From positions 1,364,001 to 1,428,000 of the forward strand of contig NZ_CP035490.1 in assembly GCF_004135205.1 (NCBI RefSeq): DNA of 64,000 bases. The letters run 5' to 3'. Shown here in pieces: positions 25,445 to 34,969 of the stretch. Position 1 is the first letter of the stretch. Each line of letters starts with the position of its first letter. Position numbers and translations under genes: made by a program. Under the pieces are notes generated by a model. That model saw only the letters and a program-made list of their open reading frames with translations. It was not told the DNA's origin and did not search any database. Source of the DNA: Hahella sp. KA22 (GTDB lineage Bacteria > Pseudomonadota > Gammaproteobacteria > Pseudomonadales > Oleiphilaceae).

Positions 25445-26311
25445 TTATTCGCTTATTACCACTTTATACACATACAACTCGGCGTCTTTGTCGCTAATGA
25501 CATAAAGCGACTGGCTCGCTGGATCATAAGCAACACCCTCCGCCTTTCGCACTGGCTTGAACTTGCCGGGCTGTTTCCCTGGCTTGGTCAGCGCGGCAGA
25601 GCTTTTAACCCGTCCGCTTGTCAGATCATAGAAATAGATCCTCGCTGCTTTGTCGCTGACGATAGCCAGTAAGTTATGCTCGGGAATCACTGTCAGGCCG
25701 GAGTAATCGATGTCATCCAGAGTGGTATCGTCGTCGCTGACGCCGGTTTCCGCCAGTTTGACGCTGTTTAACACTTTGCTTAGGTCGCCGGATAAGTGCA
25801 GAAGCACTCCAGGGTCACCTTCTTTTAAAGCGTAAATGCTGGCGTCAGCGGAGTTCCAGACGACGCCCTCCAGACCTTTATTCTTTTTGGTTTGAGCAAA
25901 AAAGGTCGCGCTTTGGGCGAAGTACTCGAAGTCGGATAAGCGACGCTGCGCCACGGGTTTGCCAGACGCGAGGTCGAAAACGAAAAATTCATTGCTTTCC
26001 TCTTTGACTGCAATCAGACGGTGGTGTTTTGCGTCGTAGGCGACGCCTTCAAAACCAGATGCTGGCGCATCGATGCTCTTGAGTGTCCGCCCCTGGCGAT
26101 CCAGCAGAAATAACTTGGCGGTGTCGTCGCTGACTGTCCAGAGTCCGCCGTTGGCGTCGAGCGTCAGCCCGGATGGCTCCGTTAGCCCCTGCGCTTTGTT
26201 TTTAACGGAATGGAGTTCGGTGAACTGCAGCGATATTTCCATGGCGGCCGCTGGCGCGGACAAGTGGATACTGGTAGCCAGCAGCAATGTGAGCCCCGGC
26301 TTGCGCACCAT
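25445..26311 (-). CDS. SdiA-regulated-domain secreted beta-propeller protein
   Basis: About 288 residues from ATG 26311 (MVRKPGLTLLLAT), which places the signal peptide at the very N-terminus (cleavage near AAA/ME); the longer frame to 26368 adds 19 residues. The mature part has repeated blades such as EPSGLTLDANGGLWTVSDD, FEGVAYDAKHHRLIAV and EGVAYDPASQSLYVISD, typical of the SdiA-regulated/esterase-like propeller family. Expected in the periplasm or outside; ligand unknown. Confidence 0.78.
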   Translation of the reverse strand: MVRKPGLTLLLATSIHLSAPAAAMEISLQFTELHSVKNKAQGLTEPSGLTLDANGGLWTVSDDTAKLFLLDRQGRTLKSIDAPASGFEGVAYDAKHHRLIAVKEESNEFFVFDLASGKPVAQRRLSDFEYFAQSATFFAQTKKNKGLEGVVWNSADASIYALKEGDPGVLLHLSGDLSKVLNSVKLAETGVSDDDTTLDDIDYSGLTVIPEHNLLAIVSDKAARIYFYDLTSGRVKSSAALTKPGKQPGKFKPVRKAEGVAYDPASQSLYVISDKDAELYVYKVVISE

Positions 26312-26618
26312 GCAATGACGGAGTGATCTGGCGAAAATATGAGAACAGAAAAGCGAATAGCGACGCATAAGTTTGATGTCGAATATTTAGTTACGAGGTC
26401 GGGGCGTTATTGTAATGCAAAACCTGAATTGAGGCGCCGGTTATCTCCTCTGAAGCCTGCAGTGGCAGGGGCTGGCGGCGCGGTTGTGGGAGAAGAGCAA
26501 GTAAGCAATATTGTTAGAATTCAAAATAATTATTGAGAATTAATTTTCACCTACTTATGATTTTTAAGGATTTCGGCAGGTATTTTTGTTTAGTGATATA
26601 AGGAATTCGAGGGAAGTC
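26312..26618. other. 307-bp divergent intergenic region
   Basis: It lies between the propeller gene and ehuB. The right half is AT-rich (26515-26600) and should contain the ehu promoter, but I cannot pick boxes with confidence. No repeat or RNA structure stands out. Confidence 0.35.
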
Positions 26619-27446
26619 ATGAAAAGTATATTTGCGTTTATATTGTTCGCGCTCTCCACCGTCACAATGGCTGACACTTGGGATGAGATCAGTAAAGAAG
26701 GCAAGATCACCCTGGGCGTTGCCAACGAGCGCCCCTACGGATATCTCACTCCCATGGGAGAGCCCGCTGGAGAAGCGCCATCCATCGCCATGTACGTGCT
26801 GGACAAGCTTGGTGTGGATGATGTGGAAGTGGTGGTGACGGAATTCGGCTCCCTGATTCCCGGACTGAAAGCAGGCCGCTTCGACGTCATTGCCGCAGGC
26901 ATGTATGTCAACCCGAAGAGATGCAAACAGGTGCTGTTTTCCAATCCCACCTACACCATCGGCGAGGGCTTTCTGGTGCTTGACGGTAACCCAAAGGGGT
27001 TGCACGGCTATGGCGACGTGAAAAAAGCGGATGAAGTAAAAATGGGCGTGATGGCGGGCGCGGTTGAATTCGGCTACGCGAAAAAATTTGGCGTGCCGAT
27101 GGATCGCATCGTGACGTTGCCGGACTATCCTGCGGGCGTAGCCGCGCTGAAATCAGGACGTATTGATGCGTTGGCGGGCACCAGCCTGACCATGGCGCAA
27201 CTGGCGCAGAAGGATGAGCGGGTGGAGTTGGCGCAACCGTTTGATGAGCTGAAGATTGATGGCGAATCCGTTAAGGGCTACGGCGCTTTTGGTTTCCGCA
27301 AGGGCGATGAAACCTTGCGCGACAATTTCAATCGAGTGCTGGACGGTTTTCTGGGAACGGAGCAGCACGTCAGCATGGTGAAGGAATATGGTTTCGGTAA
27401 GCACACTCTGCCGGGCGACGTCACCACTCAGGAGCTGTGTAACTAA
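26619..27446 (+). CDS. ehuB: Ectoine/hydroxyectoine ABC transporter substrate-binding protein
   Basis: A 275-residue periplasmic binding protein of family 3. I chose ATG 26619 (MKSIFAFILFALSTVTMAD), which begins a clean signal peptide and has GAGGGAAG upstream; the frame to 26586 is longer but implausible. The EhuB-like signature includes ITLGVANERPYGYLTP and GMYVNPKRCKQVLFSNP. It should bind ectoines imported as osmolytes. It is first in an ehuB-C-D-A operon. Confidence 0.88.
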   Translation: MKSIFAFILFALSTVTMADTWDEISKEGKITLGVANERPYGYLTPMGEPAGEAPSIAMYVLDKLGVDDVEVVVTEFGSLIPGLKAGRFDVIAAGMYVNPKRCKQVLFSNPTYTIGEGFLVLDGNPKGLHGYGDVKKADEVKMGVMAGAVEFGYAKKFGVPMDRIVTLPDYPAGVAALKSGRIDALAGTSLTMAQLAQKDERVELAQPFDELKIDGESVKGYGAFGFRKGDETLRDNFNRVLDGFLGTEQHVSMVKEYGFGKHTLPGDVTTQELCN

Positions 27447-27457
27447 GCCTTTATCTC

Positions 27458-28120
27458 ATGGAACTGAGCGAACTGACGCCCATCCTGCTACAGGGCGCCT
27501 GGATCACCTTGAAAATTCTCTGCCTGTCTCTGCCTGTCGCGGGGGCGCTGGCTTTTATCGCTGGCTTGACGCGGCTATTTGCGCCCACCCCATTGCGGCA
27601 GATCGCGCGGGTATACATTGAGTTTTTTCGCGGCACTTCCGCCTTGATTCAGCTGTACTGGATTTATTTTGTGTTGCCGTTTTTCGGCTTGAATCTGGAC
27701 GCAATGACGGCGAGCGTCATCGCGCTTGGATTAAATATCGGCGCTTATGGCGCGGAGGTGGTGAGAGGGGCTGTGCTGGCTGTACCCAAAGGGCAGTACG
27801 AAGCGGCGGTGGCGTTGAACTTTACGCCCTGGAGCCGACTGTGGCGCATTATTCTGCCGCAGTCGCTGATCAATATGATTCCGCCGTTTGGCAATCTCGC
27901 CATCGAATTGATGAAAGCGACCTCTCTGGTTTCGCTGATCACCATTGGCGACCTTACCTACAAAGCCAAAACTCTGGCGGACGCGACCCTGCAGGTGGGC
28001 GAAATTTTTGGTCTGGTATTACTGATCTACTTCGTGATGGCGCAGGTGATGGCCTATTTGTTCCGGTTGCTGGAAGCGCGTTTGGGCCGAGGCATGGATA
28101 GAGGAGGTTTGCGCTCATGA
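27458..28120 (+). CDS. ehuC: Ectoine ABC transporter permease EhuC
   Basis: A 220-residue inner-membrane permease of the polar amino acid (HisMQ) type with about five helices and an EAA loop (GQYEAAVALNFTPWSRLWRIILPQ, about 110-133). It starts 11 bp after ehuB and overlaps ehuD by 4 bp (ATGA). Together with EhuD it forms the channel. Confidence 0.88.
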   Translation: MELSELTPILLQGAWITLKILCLSLPVAGALAFIAGLTRLFAPTPLRQIARVYIEFFRGTSALIQLYWIYFVLPFFGLNLDAMTASVIALGLNIGAYGAEVVRGAVLAVPKGQYEAAVALNFTPWSRLWRIILPQSLINMIPPFGNLAIELMKATSLVSLITIGDLTYKAKTLADATLQVGEIFGLVLLIYFVMAQVMAYLFRLLEARLGRGMDRGGLRS

Positions 28121-28794
28121 TAGAACTGGATTGGGACTGGGATTTCACCTGGGAAGTGTTGCCGGATCTATTGAACGCCGCACAGATAACCTTATTAGCC
28201 ACCCTGCTGGGCAGCCTGCTGGCGATTGGCGTGGGGTTAGCACTGTCATTGCTGCGGCGCAGCCCCTCGCGCTGGATCAGTTGGCCGGTCTACTGGGTGG
28301 TTGAGTTTGTGCGCAGCACGCCGCTGCTGGTGCAGATCTTTTTCCTTTATTACGTTATGCCGGAGTTTGGCGTAAGTCTGTCGCCAATGACCACCGGCGT
28401 GCTGGCGCTAGGGGCGCATTATGGGGCGTACCTGTCCGAAGTGTTTCGCAGCGGCATCGATGGCGTGGAGAAGGGGCAATGGGAAGCGGCCAGAGCGCTC
28501 AACCTGTCGCAGTTCATGACCTATCGCGACATCGTATTGCCGCAGGCGTTGCGAGCGATGATTCCGGCCACCGGCAACTATATCATCGCTATGTTCAAGG
28601 AAACTCCTCAGCTCTCCGCCATCACCTTGTTGGAAATGTTGCAGACCGCCAAAATCCTGGGCTCTGAAAATTTCCGTTACCTGGAGCCATTCACGCTGGT
28701 CGGCTTGCTTTACCTGGCGTTCAGCATTATCGCTGCGCTGGGCGTGCATCAGATTGAGCGTCGTTTTCCCAAAGAAGGATTCAGCCTACGATGA
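28117..28794 (+). CDS. ehuD: Ectoine ABC transporter permease EhuD
   Basis: A 225-residue HisMQ-type permease, about five helices, EAA loop GQWEAARALNLSQFMTYRDIVLPQ (about 121-144) and FVRSTPLLVQIFFLYY near 70. It overlaps ehuC and ehuA by 4 bp each, so all three are tightly coupled. Partner of EhuC. Confidence 0.88.
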   Translation: MIELDWDWDFTWEVLPDLLNAAQITLLATLLGSLLAIGVGLALSLLRRSPSRWISWPVYWVVEFVRSTPLLVQIFFLYYVMPEFGVSLSPMTTGVLALGAHYGAYLSEVFRSGIDGVEKGQWEAARALNLSQFMTYRDIVLPQALRAMIPATGNYIIAMFKETPQLSAITLLEMLQTAKILGSENFRYLEPFTLVGLLYLAFSIIAALGVHQIERRFPKEGFSLR

Positions 28795-29564
28795 CCTCTC
28801 CCATCATTGAATTTCAGAATGTAAAAAAACAGTTCGGCGAACTGGCGTTATTTGAAAACTTTAACTTCAGCGTCGAAGAAGGCGAGATCGTTTCCATCAT
28901 TGGCTCCAGCGGCTCCGGGAAAAGCACGTTATTACGCATCCTGATGACCCTTGAGGATATCGATGGCGGCGTGGTGAGGGTTAAAGGCGAGCCGTTATGG
29001 CATATGCCCAAAGGCGAACGGCTTGTTCCTGCCGATAAAAAGCATCTGCGCAAGATGCGGAACCACATGGGAATGGTGTTTCAGCACTTTAATCTGTTTC
29101 CCCATATGACGGTGCGACGCAATATCACCGAGGCGCCCATGCGGGTGAAGGGCAAAACCCGACAGGAAGCGGAGCGGGAAGCCATGGATTTGCTTGCGCT
29201 GGTAGGGTTGCAAGATAAAGCGGATAGTTATCCCGCGCAGTTATCCGGTGGGCAGAAGCAGCGGGTCGGCATCGCCCGCGCTTTGGCCATGCGGCCGGAA
29301 ATTCTGTTGCTGGACGAAATAACGTCGGCGCTTGACCCGGAGCTGGTGGATGAAGTGCTGGACGTGATTCGCAACCTCGCCAAAGAGCACAGCTTCACCA
29401 TGCTGCTGGTGACCCATGAAATGTATTTCGCCCGGGAGATAAGCGATCGCGTCTGTTTTTTCGATCAGGGCAGGATTCTCGAAGAAGGTCCGCCGGACAA
29501 GATTTTCGTAGCGCCTGAGAAAGAGCGCACCCTGGCGTTTCTGAATGCTTTCATCAGCGCCTGA
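28791..29564 (+). CDS. ehuA: Ectoine ABC transporter ATPase EhuA
   Basis: A 257-residue ABC ATPase: Walker A GSSGSGKST (about 38-46), Q-loop MVFQHFNLFPHM, signature LSGGQKQRV (about 148), Walker B ILLLDEITSALD. It is the last gene of the operon. The window contains no ectoine breakdown genes next to it (no eut/doe genes), so uptake for osmoprotection fits better than catabolism, as an inference from context. Confidence 0.9.
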   Translation: MTSPIIEFQNVKKQFGELALFENFNFSVEEGEIVSIIGSSGSGKSTLLRILMTLEDIDGGVVRVKGEPLWHMPKGERLVPADKKHLRKMRNHMGMVFQHFNLFPHMTVRRNITEAPMRVKGKTRQEAEREAMDLLALVGLQDKADSYPAQLSGGQKQRVGIARALAMRPEILLLDEITSALDPELVDEVLDVIRNLAKEHSFTMLLVTHEMYFAREISDRVCFFDQGRILEEGPPDKIFVAPEKERTLAFLNAFISA

Positions 29565-29679
29565 TATCCTTCAGAATGTCGCTCAAATCTGGTTGGGCGA
29601 GTATGTGAAGGGGCCTTTGAAAAAAATAGCGCTTTGTGTTTCTTTTGCCTGAATTTCTGGAAGTAAGCGAGGAGTAGGT

Positions 29680-30351
29680 ATGTCTGACACATTGATTCCG
29701 GATGTGGTTTTTAACGATAACAACAGCCAGCGCACCCCCTGCGTTCTGGTTCTGGATGGCTCCAGCTCCATGTTTGGCGAGCCGATCAGACAGCTCAATG
29801 AAGGACTGAAGCTGTTGGAACAGGCTTTGAAAGAAGACGCCAGCACAGCGATGCGCGTGCAGCTTTTGGTGATCCGCGCAGGCAATCACGATCAAGCGGA
29901 AGTGCTGACGGATTGGGTGGACGCCATGGACTTTCATGCGCCGGAAGTTTTTGCGAACGGTACGACTCCCCTTGGGGGGGCTATGAAACTGGCCCTCAAC
30001 AAAATCGAAGACCAGAAAGCGGCCTACGACGCAAATGGAATTTCTTCCACTCGTCCTTGGATTATCCTCATCAGCGATGGCGCTCCTACAGACTTCGACT
30101 GGGAGTCGGTCGCGGACCGCTGCCGCCATGCAGAGCAAAATCGTAAAGTCGTGATTTTCCCCATCGGTGTGGAAGGCGCGACCTTCGAGACGCTCAATCA
30201 GTTTTCCAACAAAGGCGCCAAGAAACTGAAGGGCCTGCAATTCCGTGAGCTCTTTGTCTGGCTGAGCCGTAGCATGGCCACTGTATCGGTGTCGTCTCCC
30301 GGCGAAAAAGTGCAGTTACCTGCGACAGACTGGTCTGAAGTCGAAGTTTAA
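29680..30351 (+). CDS. TerY-type von Willebrand A domain protein
   Basis: A 223-residue cytosolic protein consisting of one vWA domain. The MIDAS metal site reads DGSSSM (about 26-31) with the second Thr region GTTPLGGAM and Asp in ISDGAPTD. It fits TerY-type proteins linked to tellurite/stress signalling. It is followed at 6 bp by a PP2C phosphatase and then a kinase, the combination known as the TerY-P triad. It probably acts as a metal-dependent scaffold or substrate in that module. Confidence 0.85.
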   Translation: MSDTLIPDVVFNDNNSQRTPCVLVLDGSSSMFGEPIRQLNEGLKLLEQALKEDASTAMRVQLLVIRAGNHDQAEVLTDWVDAMDFHAPEVFANGTTPLGGAMKLALNKIEDQKAAYDANGISSTRPWIILISDGAPTDFDWESVADRCRHAEQNRKVVIFPIGVEGATFETLNQFSNKGAKKLKGLQFRELFVWLSRSMATVSVSSPGEKVQLPATDWSEVEV

Positions 30352-30357
30352 TCCTCT

Positions 30358-31119
30358 ATGACAAGCAGTTATCCAGAACCGGCCTGGAAAGTGGTCGCGG
30401 CCAGCGTTGCTGGCCCCCATCATGTCCGGGACGGACTACCCTGTCAGGATGCGTTCAGTTGGCGCGTTATTGGTGAGCGGCTGGTTGCGGCGATAAGCGA
30501 CGGCGCAGGTTCTGCGGCGCAGTCGGAGCAAGGAAGCCGTATCTTAAGCCAGTGTGTTGTGGACGCCTTCGCTGAGAATGTTGCAGCGCCATTGCAAGAA
30601 TCCGAAGTGCGCAGGATTGCAGAGCAGGCCATCGAAGCTTGCCGAACTCAACTGCTGCAAACTTATCCTGACGCCAATCTGGCGGACTTTCATGCCACGC
30701 TGGCGGCTGTCGTCATGGACGACCGAGGCGGATTTGTCCTGCAAATCGGCGATGGCATGGCGGCGGCGGTGCAGGAGCGTCAATGGGCGCCTTGCCTGCT
30801 TTGTCTGCCGGAAAACGGCGACTATGCGGAAGAAACCTTCTTTTTCACTCTGGATGGCTGGCGTCGGCATTTGCGCATAACCCCAGTGCCCGCGGATTAC
30901 GATGAGCTGATATTGGTGACTGACGGCGCATACAGCTTTACCGCCAAGCCCGCCGCAAATGGATTGGACCGTGACTTTATCGCTCCGGTCTGCGCATTTC
31001 TGGAACAGAACGACGAAGAACGGGGCGTCGTTGCGCTCAAGCAGATTCTCGATCACGCCAACGCCCGCCGTATTTCTGGTGACGATAAGACGCTGTTATG
31101 GGCCAAACGCAAACGCTGA
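30358..31119 (+). CDS. PP2C-type protein phosphatase
   Basis: A 253-residue phosphatase with the metal-binding motifs of the PPM/PP2C family: SDGAGSA (about 44-50), LQIGDGMAA (near 136), VTDGAYSF (near 190) and a final GDDKTLLW. It should dephosphorylate Ser/Thr in targets of the kinase encoded next, whose start overlaps its end by 22 bp. No membrane segment. Second gene of the TerY/PP2C/kinase set. Confidence 0.87.
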   Translation: MTSSYPEPAWKVVAASVAGPHHVRDGLPCQDAFSWRVIGERLVAAISDGAGSAAQSEQGSRILSQCVVDAFAENVAAPLQESEVRRIAEQAIEACRTQLLQTYPDANLADFHATLAAVVMDDRGGFVLQIGDGMAAAVQERQWAPCLLCLPENGDYAEETFFFTLDGWRRHLRITPVPADYDELILVTDGAYSFTAKPAANGLDRDFIAPVCAFLEQNDEERGVVALKQILDHANARRISGDDKTLLWAKRKR

Positions 31120-33875
31120 TTGAGGTGGGCGGCGGAGCCGTCCGCCTGCTGGATAAACCTCTGGGACAAGGCGCGGATGCGGCCATATACCGCGTTGAGG
31201 GGCGTCCTGAACTGGTCGCCAAGATTTATCACAAACCAGAGCAGGACCCGGGACGCCGCGCCAAGCTGGAAGCCATGTTGGCGAACTCGCCGGAGCTGTC
31301 CCACATTGAGCATGATGGACATAGCTTTGTGCAAATCGCCTGGCCGCAGTCCATTGTGACGAATAGACATGGCGAGTTGAGAGGCTATCTGATGCCTTTC
31401 GTCGACCTGTCCCGAGCTGTTTCACTGGAAATGATGCTGAACCGTAAGACACGGCAGTTCAGCAAGCTACCTGAGCACTACGGATACCGCCTCTCCGCCG
31501 CCAAGAATCTGGCTGCGCTGATCGCTGCGCTGCACCGCAAGCGTCATCATGTCATCGACATGAAGCCGGTAAACATCAATGTTTATCGGGAAACCTACTT
31601 CACTGCATTGTTGGACTGCGACGGTTTCAGCATCCAAGGCGCCGGCAGGCGTTTCTCGGCGCACCAGTACACGCCTGACTATATCGCCCCGGAAGCTATT
31701 AAGGGACGCCAGGGGCCGGACCAGCTTGGTGAAGAGCAGGATCGCTTTGCGCTGGCCGTCATCCTGTTTCAATTGCTCAACCAGGGCGTGCATCCATTTC
31801 AGGGAACCCCCAAAGGCGGGGCCAATTTACCCACGACCAACCATGAGCGCATTGGCGCGGGTCTATATGCTTATGGCTTAAAGGAGCACCCCCGGATCGC
31901 CCCTTCCCCCTGGAGCATTCACCAGTCTCTGGATACGCGCACACGTCAGCTATTTGAAAACGCCTTCACTCAGTCACCCTACGCCAGGCCGACAGCGCAA
32001 GAGTGGAGCGATCATCTGCATTGGTTATTAGCGGCGGATGATTCGCCGTTACAACCCTGCCCGAATAACAAGGAGCACTTGAGTTTCGGTAATGGGTGCC
32101 CGTTCTGTTCCGTCGAACAAAAAGCGGCGAACAGCGTAAAACGTAAAGCCAAGCGGCCCGCCAAGGCGCAACCGCCCAAAGGGAGAAGGGCGCATCGCGC
32201 TACGGCGCAGACGCAACCCCAACCTCAATATAGGCGCCAACCTCAGCCCGCTGCGCCGCCTATTGTTATGCCGCGCAAAGTTAAGTGGGGGCTCATCGCG
32301 GGTTTATCTGCTGTGGTTATGCCATTTCTATTGTCAGCGATATTAAACCCCGTGATTGCGTCCTGGCGTTGGCCAGGAATTACGGAGGCGGCACTTAATA
32401 TGGGGTGGCTGGTCTGTGATCAAGACAGGGATTTCAACCTGCTGTATCAGGCTTTATTGACCAATAACCAGGCGCACATCAAGCTGGCGTTGGATAACGT
32501 AAGTGGCCTCGGTTGTTTGGGAGACATAACCGTCGACTACGCTAATGGAGGCATTGGCGAGAACCGTGTATTTGATGACGAAACATTCTGGCTGTTGCTG
32601 CAAAAGCTGTCCTCCGCACCACAGTCGTATCAACAATGGCTAAGCCAGGAGTCGATCTCTCAGAGCTATAACGGTTCCTATATGGGCTATTACAGCGAAC
32701 CTCTAGAGTATATTGGTAAGGCGGTTACAAGATATCTGGGGACCCAGTTATATAGCCGCGACTTGCGGAATACTTGGCGGCGGCGCTTGGCTGTTTTAAG
32801 TGAAGATCACGGTCGCCGGGCGTTGGATGGCAAAGCGCTTGGTGATGAGCTGGCGCCTGAGTATGAACAGAACAAGAGAGTAGTGAACGCCTTAGAAGAG
32901 TCTATATTTGAGCCCCTTTGGAAATGGACCGCCAAGCATAATGTTAATGACTTTTTGAAGATACTGCCCCCACGGCCGGTGGTGGATTTGGATAAAGTCG
33001 GCTGGATCGTCGCTATGGTGGCGGAAGATAAACAGGAACGCGTGGAGACGCTTCTCAAGCACCCGGCGATAGCTTTTAACGACGATAAGCTTTCCAAAAG
33101 CCAGCGAGCAGAGCGGGATCAGGTTATCGCCGCCAACTTACTCAAGGCGAAGGACATTTCTCTACTTCCGAAAGCCATTAGAGAGTTGCCCTTGAATTGC
33201 GACGAGCTGTCCAGCGCTTTTCATTATGTGGGTGTCGACAATCGCAACATAATAAAAGTCCGTAATGATTCAGCCTCGTACTATAGCTCTTGGCGAAGCT
33301 CTGGACGTTCGTCATCACAGGTGCAGATGAAAAAAGGGGGGATAGAGTATTTGGTTCGTCAACCGCAATTGGCTTGTACGCTGGCGGGGATGACCGGGAT
33401 GAAGCGTGATGGAGGAGAACACCTGCAAAGCGTTGCTGAATTTTTGAACAAAATTGAGGCTGAGACTCCGGGCGTTAAGCAGAAAGTGCTCTGGGATATC
33501 GCGCGGGACTTCCCACATTGGGAAGGCAAGATTCGCTTGATTCTCAAAGGGACTCGCAATAATACGGAGAGACTGGTGATCTGGTTGTTGAAAGATCAGT
33601 CCGCTGCGGAATGGGTGGATAAAGACGGGAATACTCTGGCGCACTTTCTGGTGAGCTGGGCGTCGCCGGAACTGGTGCAGAGTCTGCCCAGCATGGGCGC
33701 TTCGACCTTGCGAGCCAATAACGGCAATTTGACGGCCAAGGATATTTACCTGCAACGTCTGGCGTCGAAAGATTTTGTATCGGAGGAGGAAAAAGCGGCT
33801 TTGGCGGCATTGGAGAAACGCAGCCCTGCGGAAATGCTGGATGAATACTTTTTCGGGGGCGATAGCGAATCATGA
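31098..33875 (+). CDS. Transmembrane Ser/Thr kinase-like protein of the TerY-P triad
   Basis: A 925-residue protein. The kinase domain (about 1-310) has a Gly loop (LGQGADAAIY), the Lys in VAKIYHK, a catalytic loop HVIDMKPVNIN in place of HRDxKxxN, and DCDGF in place of DFG, as in YegI-type kinases. A Cys pair CPNN...CPFC (about 320-336) suggests a zinc ribbon. A Pro/Gln/Arg-rich linker leads to one membrane helix (about 397-417), then about 500 residues without clear homology, with an ankyrin-like stretch near the end (DKDGNTLAHFLVSWASPELV). Partner phosphatase and vWA protein lie upstream; the next gene overlaps by 4 bp. Confidence 0.82.
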   Translation: MGQTQTLIEVGGGAVRLLDKPLGQGADAAIYRVEGRPELVAKIYHKPEQDPGRRAKLEAMLANSPELSHIEHDGHSFVQIAWPQSIVTNRHGELRGYLMPFVDLSRAVSLEMMLNRKTRQFSKLPEHYGYRLSAAKNLAALIAALHRKRHHVIDMKPVNINVYRETYFTALLDCDGFSIQGAGRRFSAHQYTPDYIAPEAIKGRQGPDQLGEEQDRFALAVILFQLLNQGVHPFQGTPKGGANLPTTNHERIGAGLYAYGLKEHPRIAPSPWSIHQSLDTRTRQLFENAFTQSPYARPTAQEWSDHLHWLLAADDSPLQPCPNNKEHLSFGNGCPFCSVEQKAANSVKRKAKRPAKAQPPKGRRAHRATAQTQPQPQYRRQPQPAAPPIVMPRKVKWGLIAGLSAVVMPFLLSAILNPVIASWRWPGITEAALNMGWLVCDQDRDFNLLYQALLTNNQAHIKLALDNVSGLGCLGDITVDYANGGIGENRVFDDETFWLLLQKLSSAPQSYQQWLSQESISQSYNGSYMGYYSEPLEYIGKAVTRYLGTQLYSRDLRNTWRRRLAVLSEDHGRRALDGKALGDELAPEYEQNKRVVNALEESIFEPLWKWTAKHNVNDFLKILPPRPVVDLDKVGWIVAMVAEDKQERVETLLKHPAIAFNDDKLSKSQRAERDQVIAANLLKAKDISLLPKAIRELPLNCDELSSAFHYVGVDNRNIIKVRNDSASYYSSWRSSGRSSSQVQMKKGGIEYLVRQPQLACTLAGMTGMKRDGGEHLQSVAEFLNKIEAETPGVKQKVLWDIARDFPHWEGKIRLILKGTRNNTERLVIWLLKDQSAAEWVDKDGNTLAHFLVSWASPELVQSLPSMGASTLRANNGNLTAKDIYLQRLASKDFVSEEEKAALAALEKRSPAEMLDEYFFGGDSES

Positions 33876-34840
33876 AGGCGTTTTTCACTTTGGGCGCCTG
33901 GCTGTTCAATAGGCCTGGAATGCAGGGCGCGCGAATCAGTGGCGCTATCATGCTTCTGTCGCTTGCGTGCGCGGCCCACGGGCAATCGGAAGAAGCGAGA
34001 GCCAGCGCGCTGTATGCAGCGGATAAGCTGCAGTGGGACTCGGTAGTCGATACGGCATGGCCCGAACTGGTGAAAAACGCCAAGGACTCCCGCTATCCAG
34101 CGCAGGGCTTCAACCTGGACGCATTCTCGCTTGAAGATACGCAAGGGGCTCCTGGCGTGTCTTATCTCAATTTTCTGGCTCGCGACGGCATGTATGACGC
34201 GCTTTTGCAGGCCCTTCACGCTGGTGTGAAGTTTCCCCATAGCGATAACTATGACGCCATGTACACCGCTGTGATTGAAGCCAAGAAGCACGAGAACCCC
34301 TATCTCACCATGGCGTTGGTGTCCTCCATCGACCAGTGGAATATCGCCCATCGTTTGGCGGCTCGCAACAAAGTCAAAGAACTGCGCGAGCTGGATAAAA
34401 AAGTACTGATGGCGCGGACGGAGTTTGGCCGCAACGCGCTGATGCTGGCGATTCTGTACCAGAATAAAGAAGCGGTGAAATATTTGAGCTCGCACCAAGC
34501 GCTTCTGAACCAGAAGGATGACTTTGGGTGGAGCGTCATGATGTACGCGGTTTATGTGGAAAATCCATCGATTCTGGACGTGTTGTTCAGCCTGCCAAAA
34601 CCGCCAAATGTAAATCTGCAGTCTTATGCATGCGTGGACGCCCCTAAGCTGCGCATCGCCATGATTGGCAGCCGTATGCTCAGGCAGGCGATGTCGGGAG
34701 GAGGAAGTCCTGCGGACACCAGGGAGCTGTTACGGCAGGATGCTACCTACAGCCGGCTGCTGGAGTTGTCCAACAAACAGCGTAGAGATTCCTGTAAATA
34801 TTATTTGATGGACAGGCCCTATCATAACTGGCTGTTATAA
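33872..34840 (+). CDS. Secreted ankyrin-like repeat protein
   Basis: A 322-residue protein with an N-terminal hydrophobic segment (about 22-38, AHGQSEE after it) suggesting export. Ankyrin-like repeats are visible in the centre (FGRNALMLAILYQNKEAVKYL and FGWSVMMYAVYVENPSILDVL, about 185-255). The C-terminus has two Cys that may pair. It overlaps the kinase gene by ATGA, so it belongs to the TerY/PP2C/kinase operon. Interaction with the periplasmic part of the kinase is an inference. Confidence 0.65.
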   Translation: MKAFFTLGAWLFNRPGMQGARISGAIMLLSLACAAHGQSEEARASALYAADKLQWDSVVDTAWPELVKNAKDSRYPAQGFNLDAFSLEDTQGAPGVSYLNFLARDGMYDALLQALHAGVKFPHSDNYDAMYTAVIEAKKHENPYLTMALVSSIDQWNIAHRLAARNKVKELRELDKKVLMARTEFGRNALMLAILYQNKEAVKYLSSHQALLNQKDDFGWSVMMYAVYVENPSILDVLFSLPKPPNVNLQSYACVDAPKLRIAMIGSRMLRQAMSGGGSPADTRELLRQDATYSRLLELSNKQRRDSCKYYLMDRPYHNWLL

Positions 34841-34887
34841 CTGGCAAACAGTAAGCCCACACTTTACTCAGGACGGGTCACCCTAAT

Positions 34888-34922
34888 AAAAAAGGCCGAA
34901 CATCCCGATGGATATTCGGCCT
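34888..34922 (-). terminator. Intrinsic terminator downstream of the broken beta-helix gene
   Basis: A 13-bp helix with one mismatch (AGGCCGAACATCC / GGATATTCGGCCT, loop CGAT) is followed on the minus strand by six T. It has no T-run in the plus direction, so it serves the minus-strand gene at 34970. Confidence 0.85.
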
Positions 34923-34969
34923 GTCTCGCGGCTGGCAGTCAGCCGATCATTACACTCTTATCAATAACA

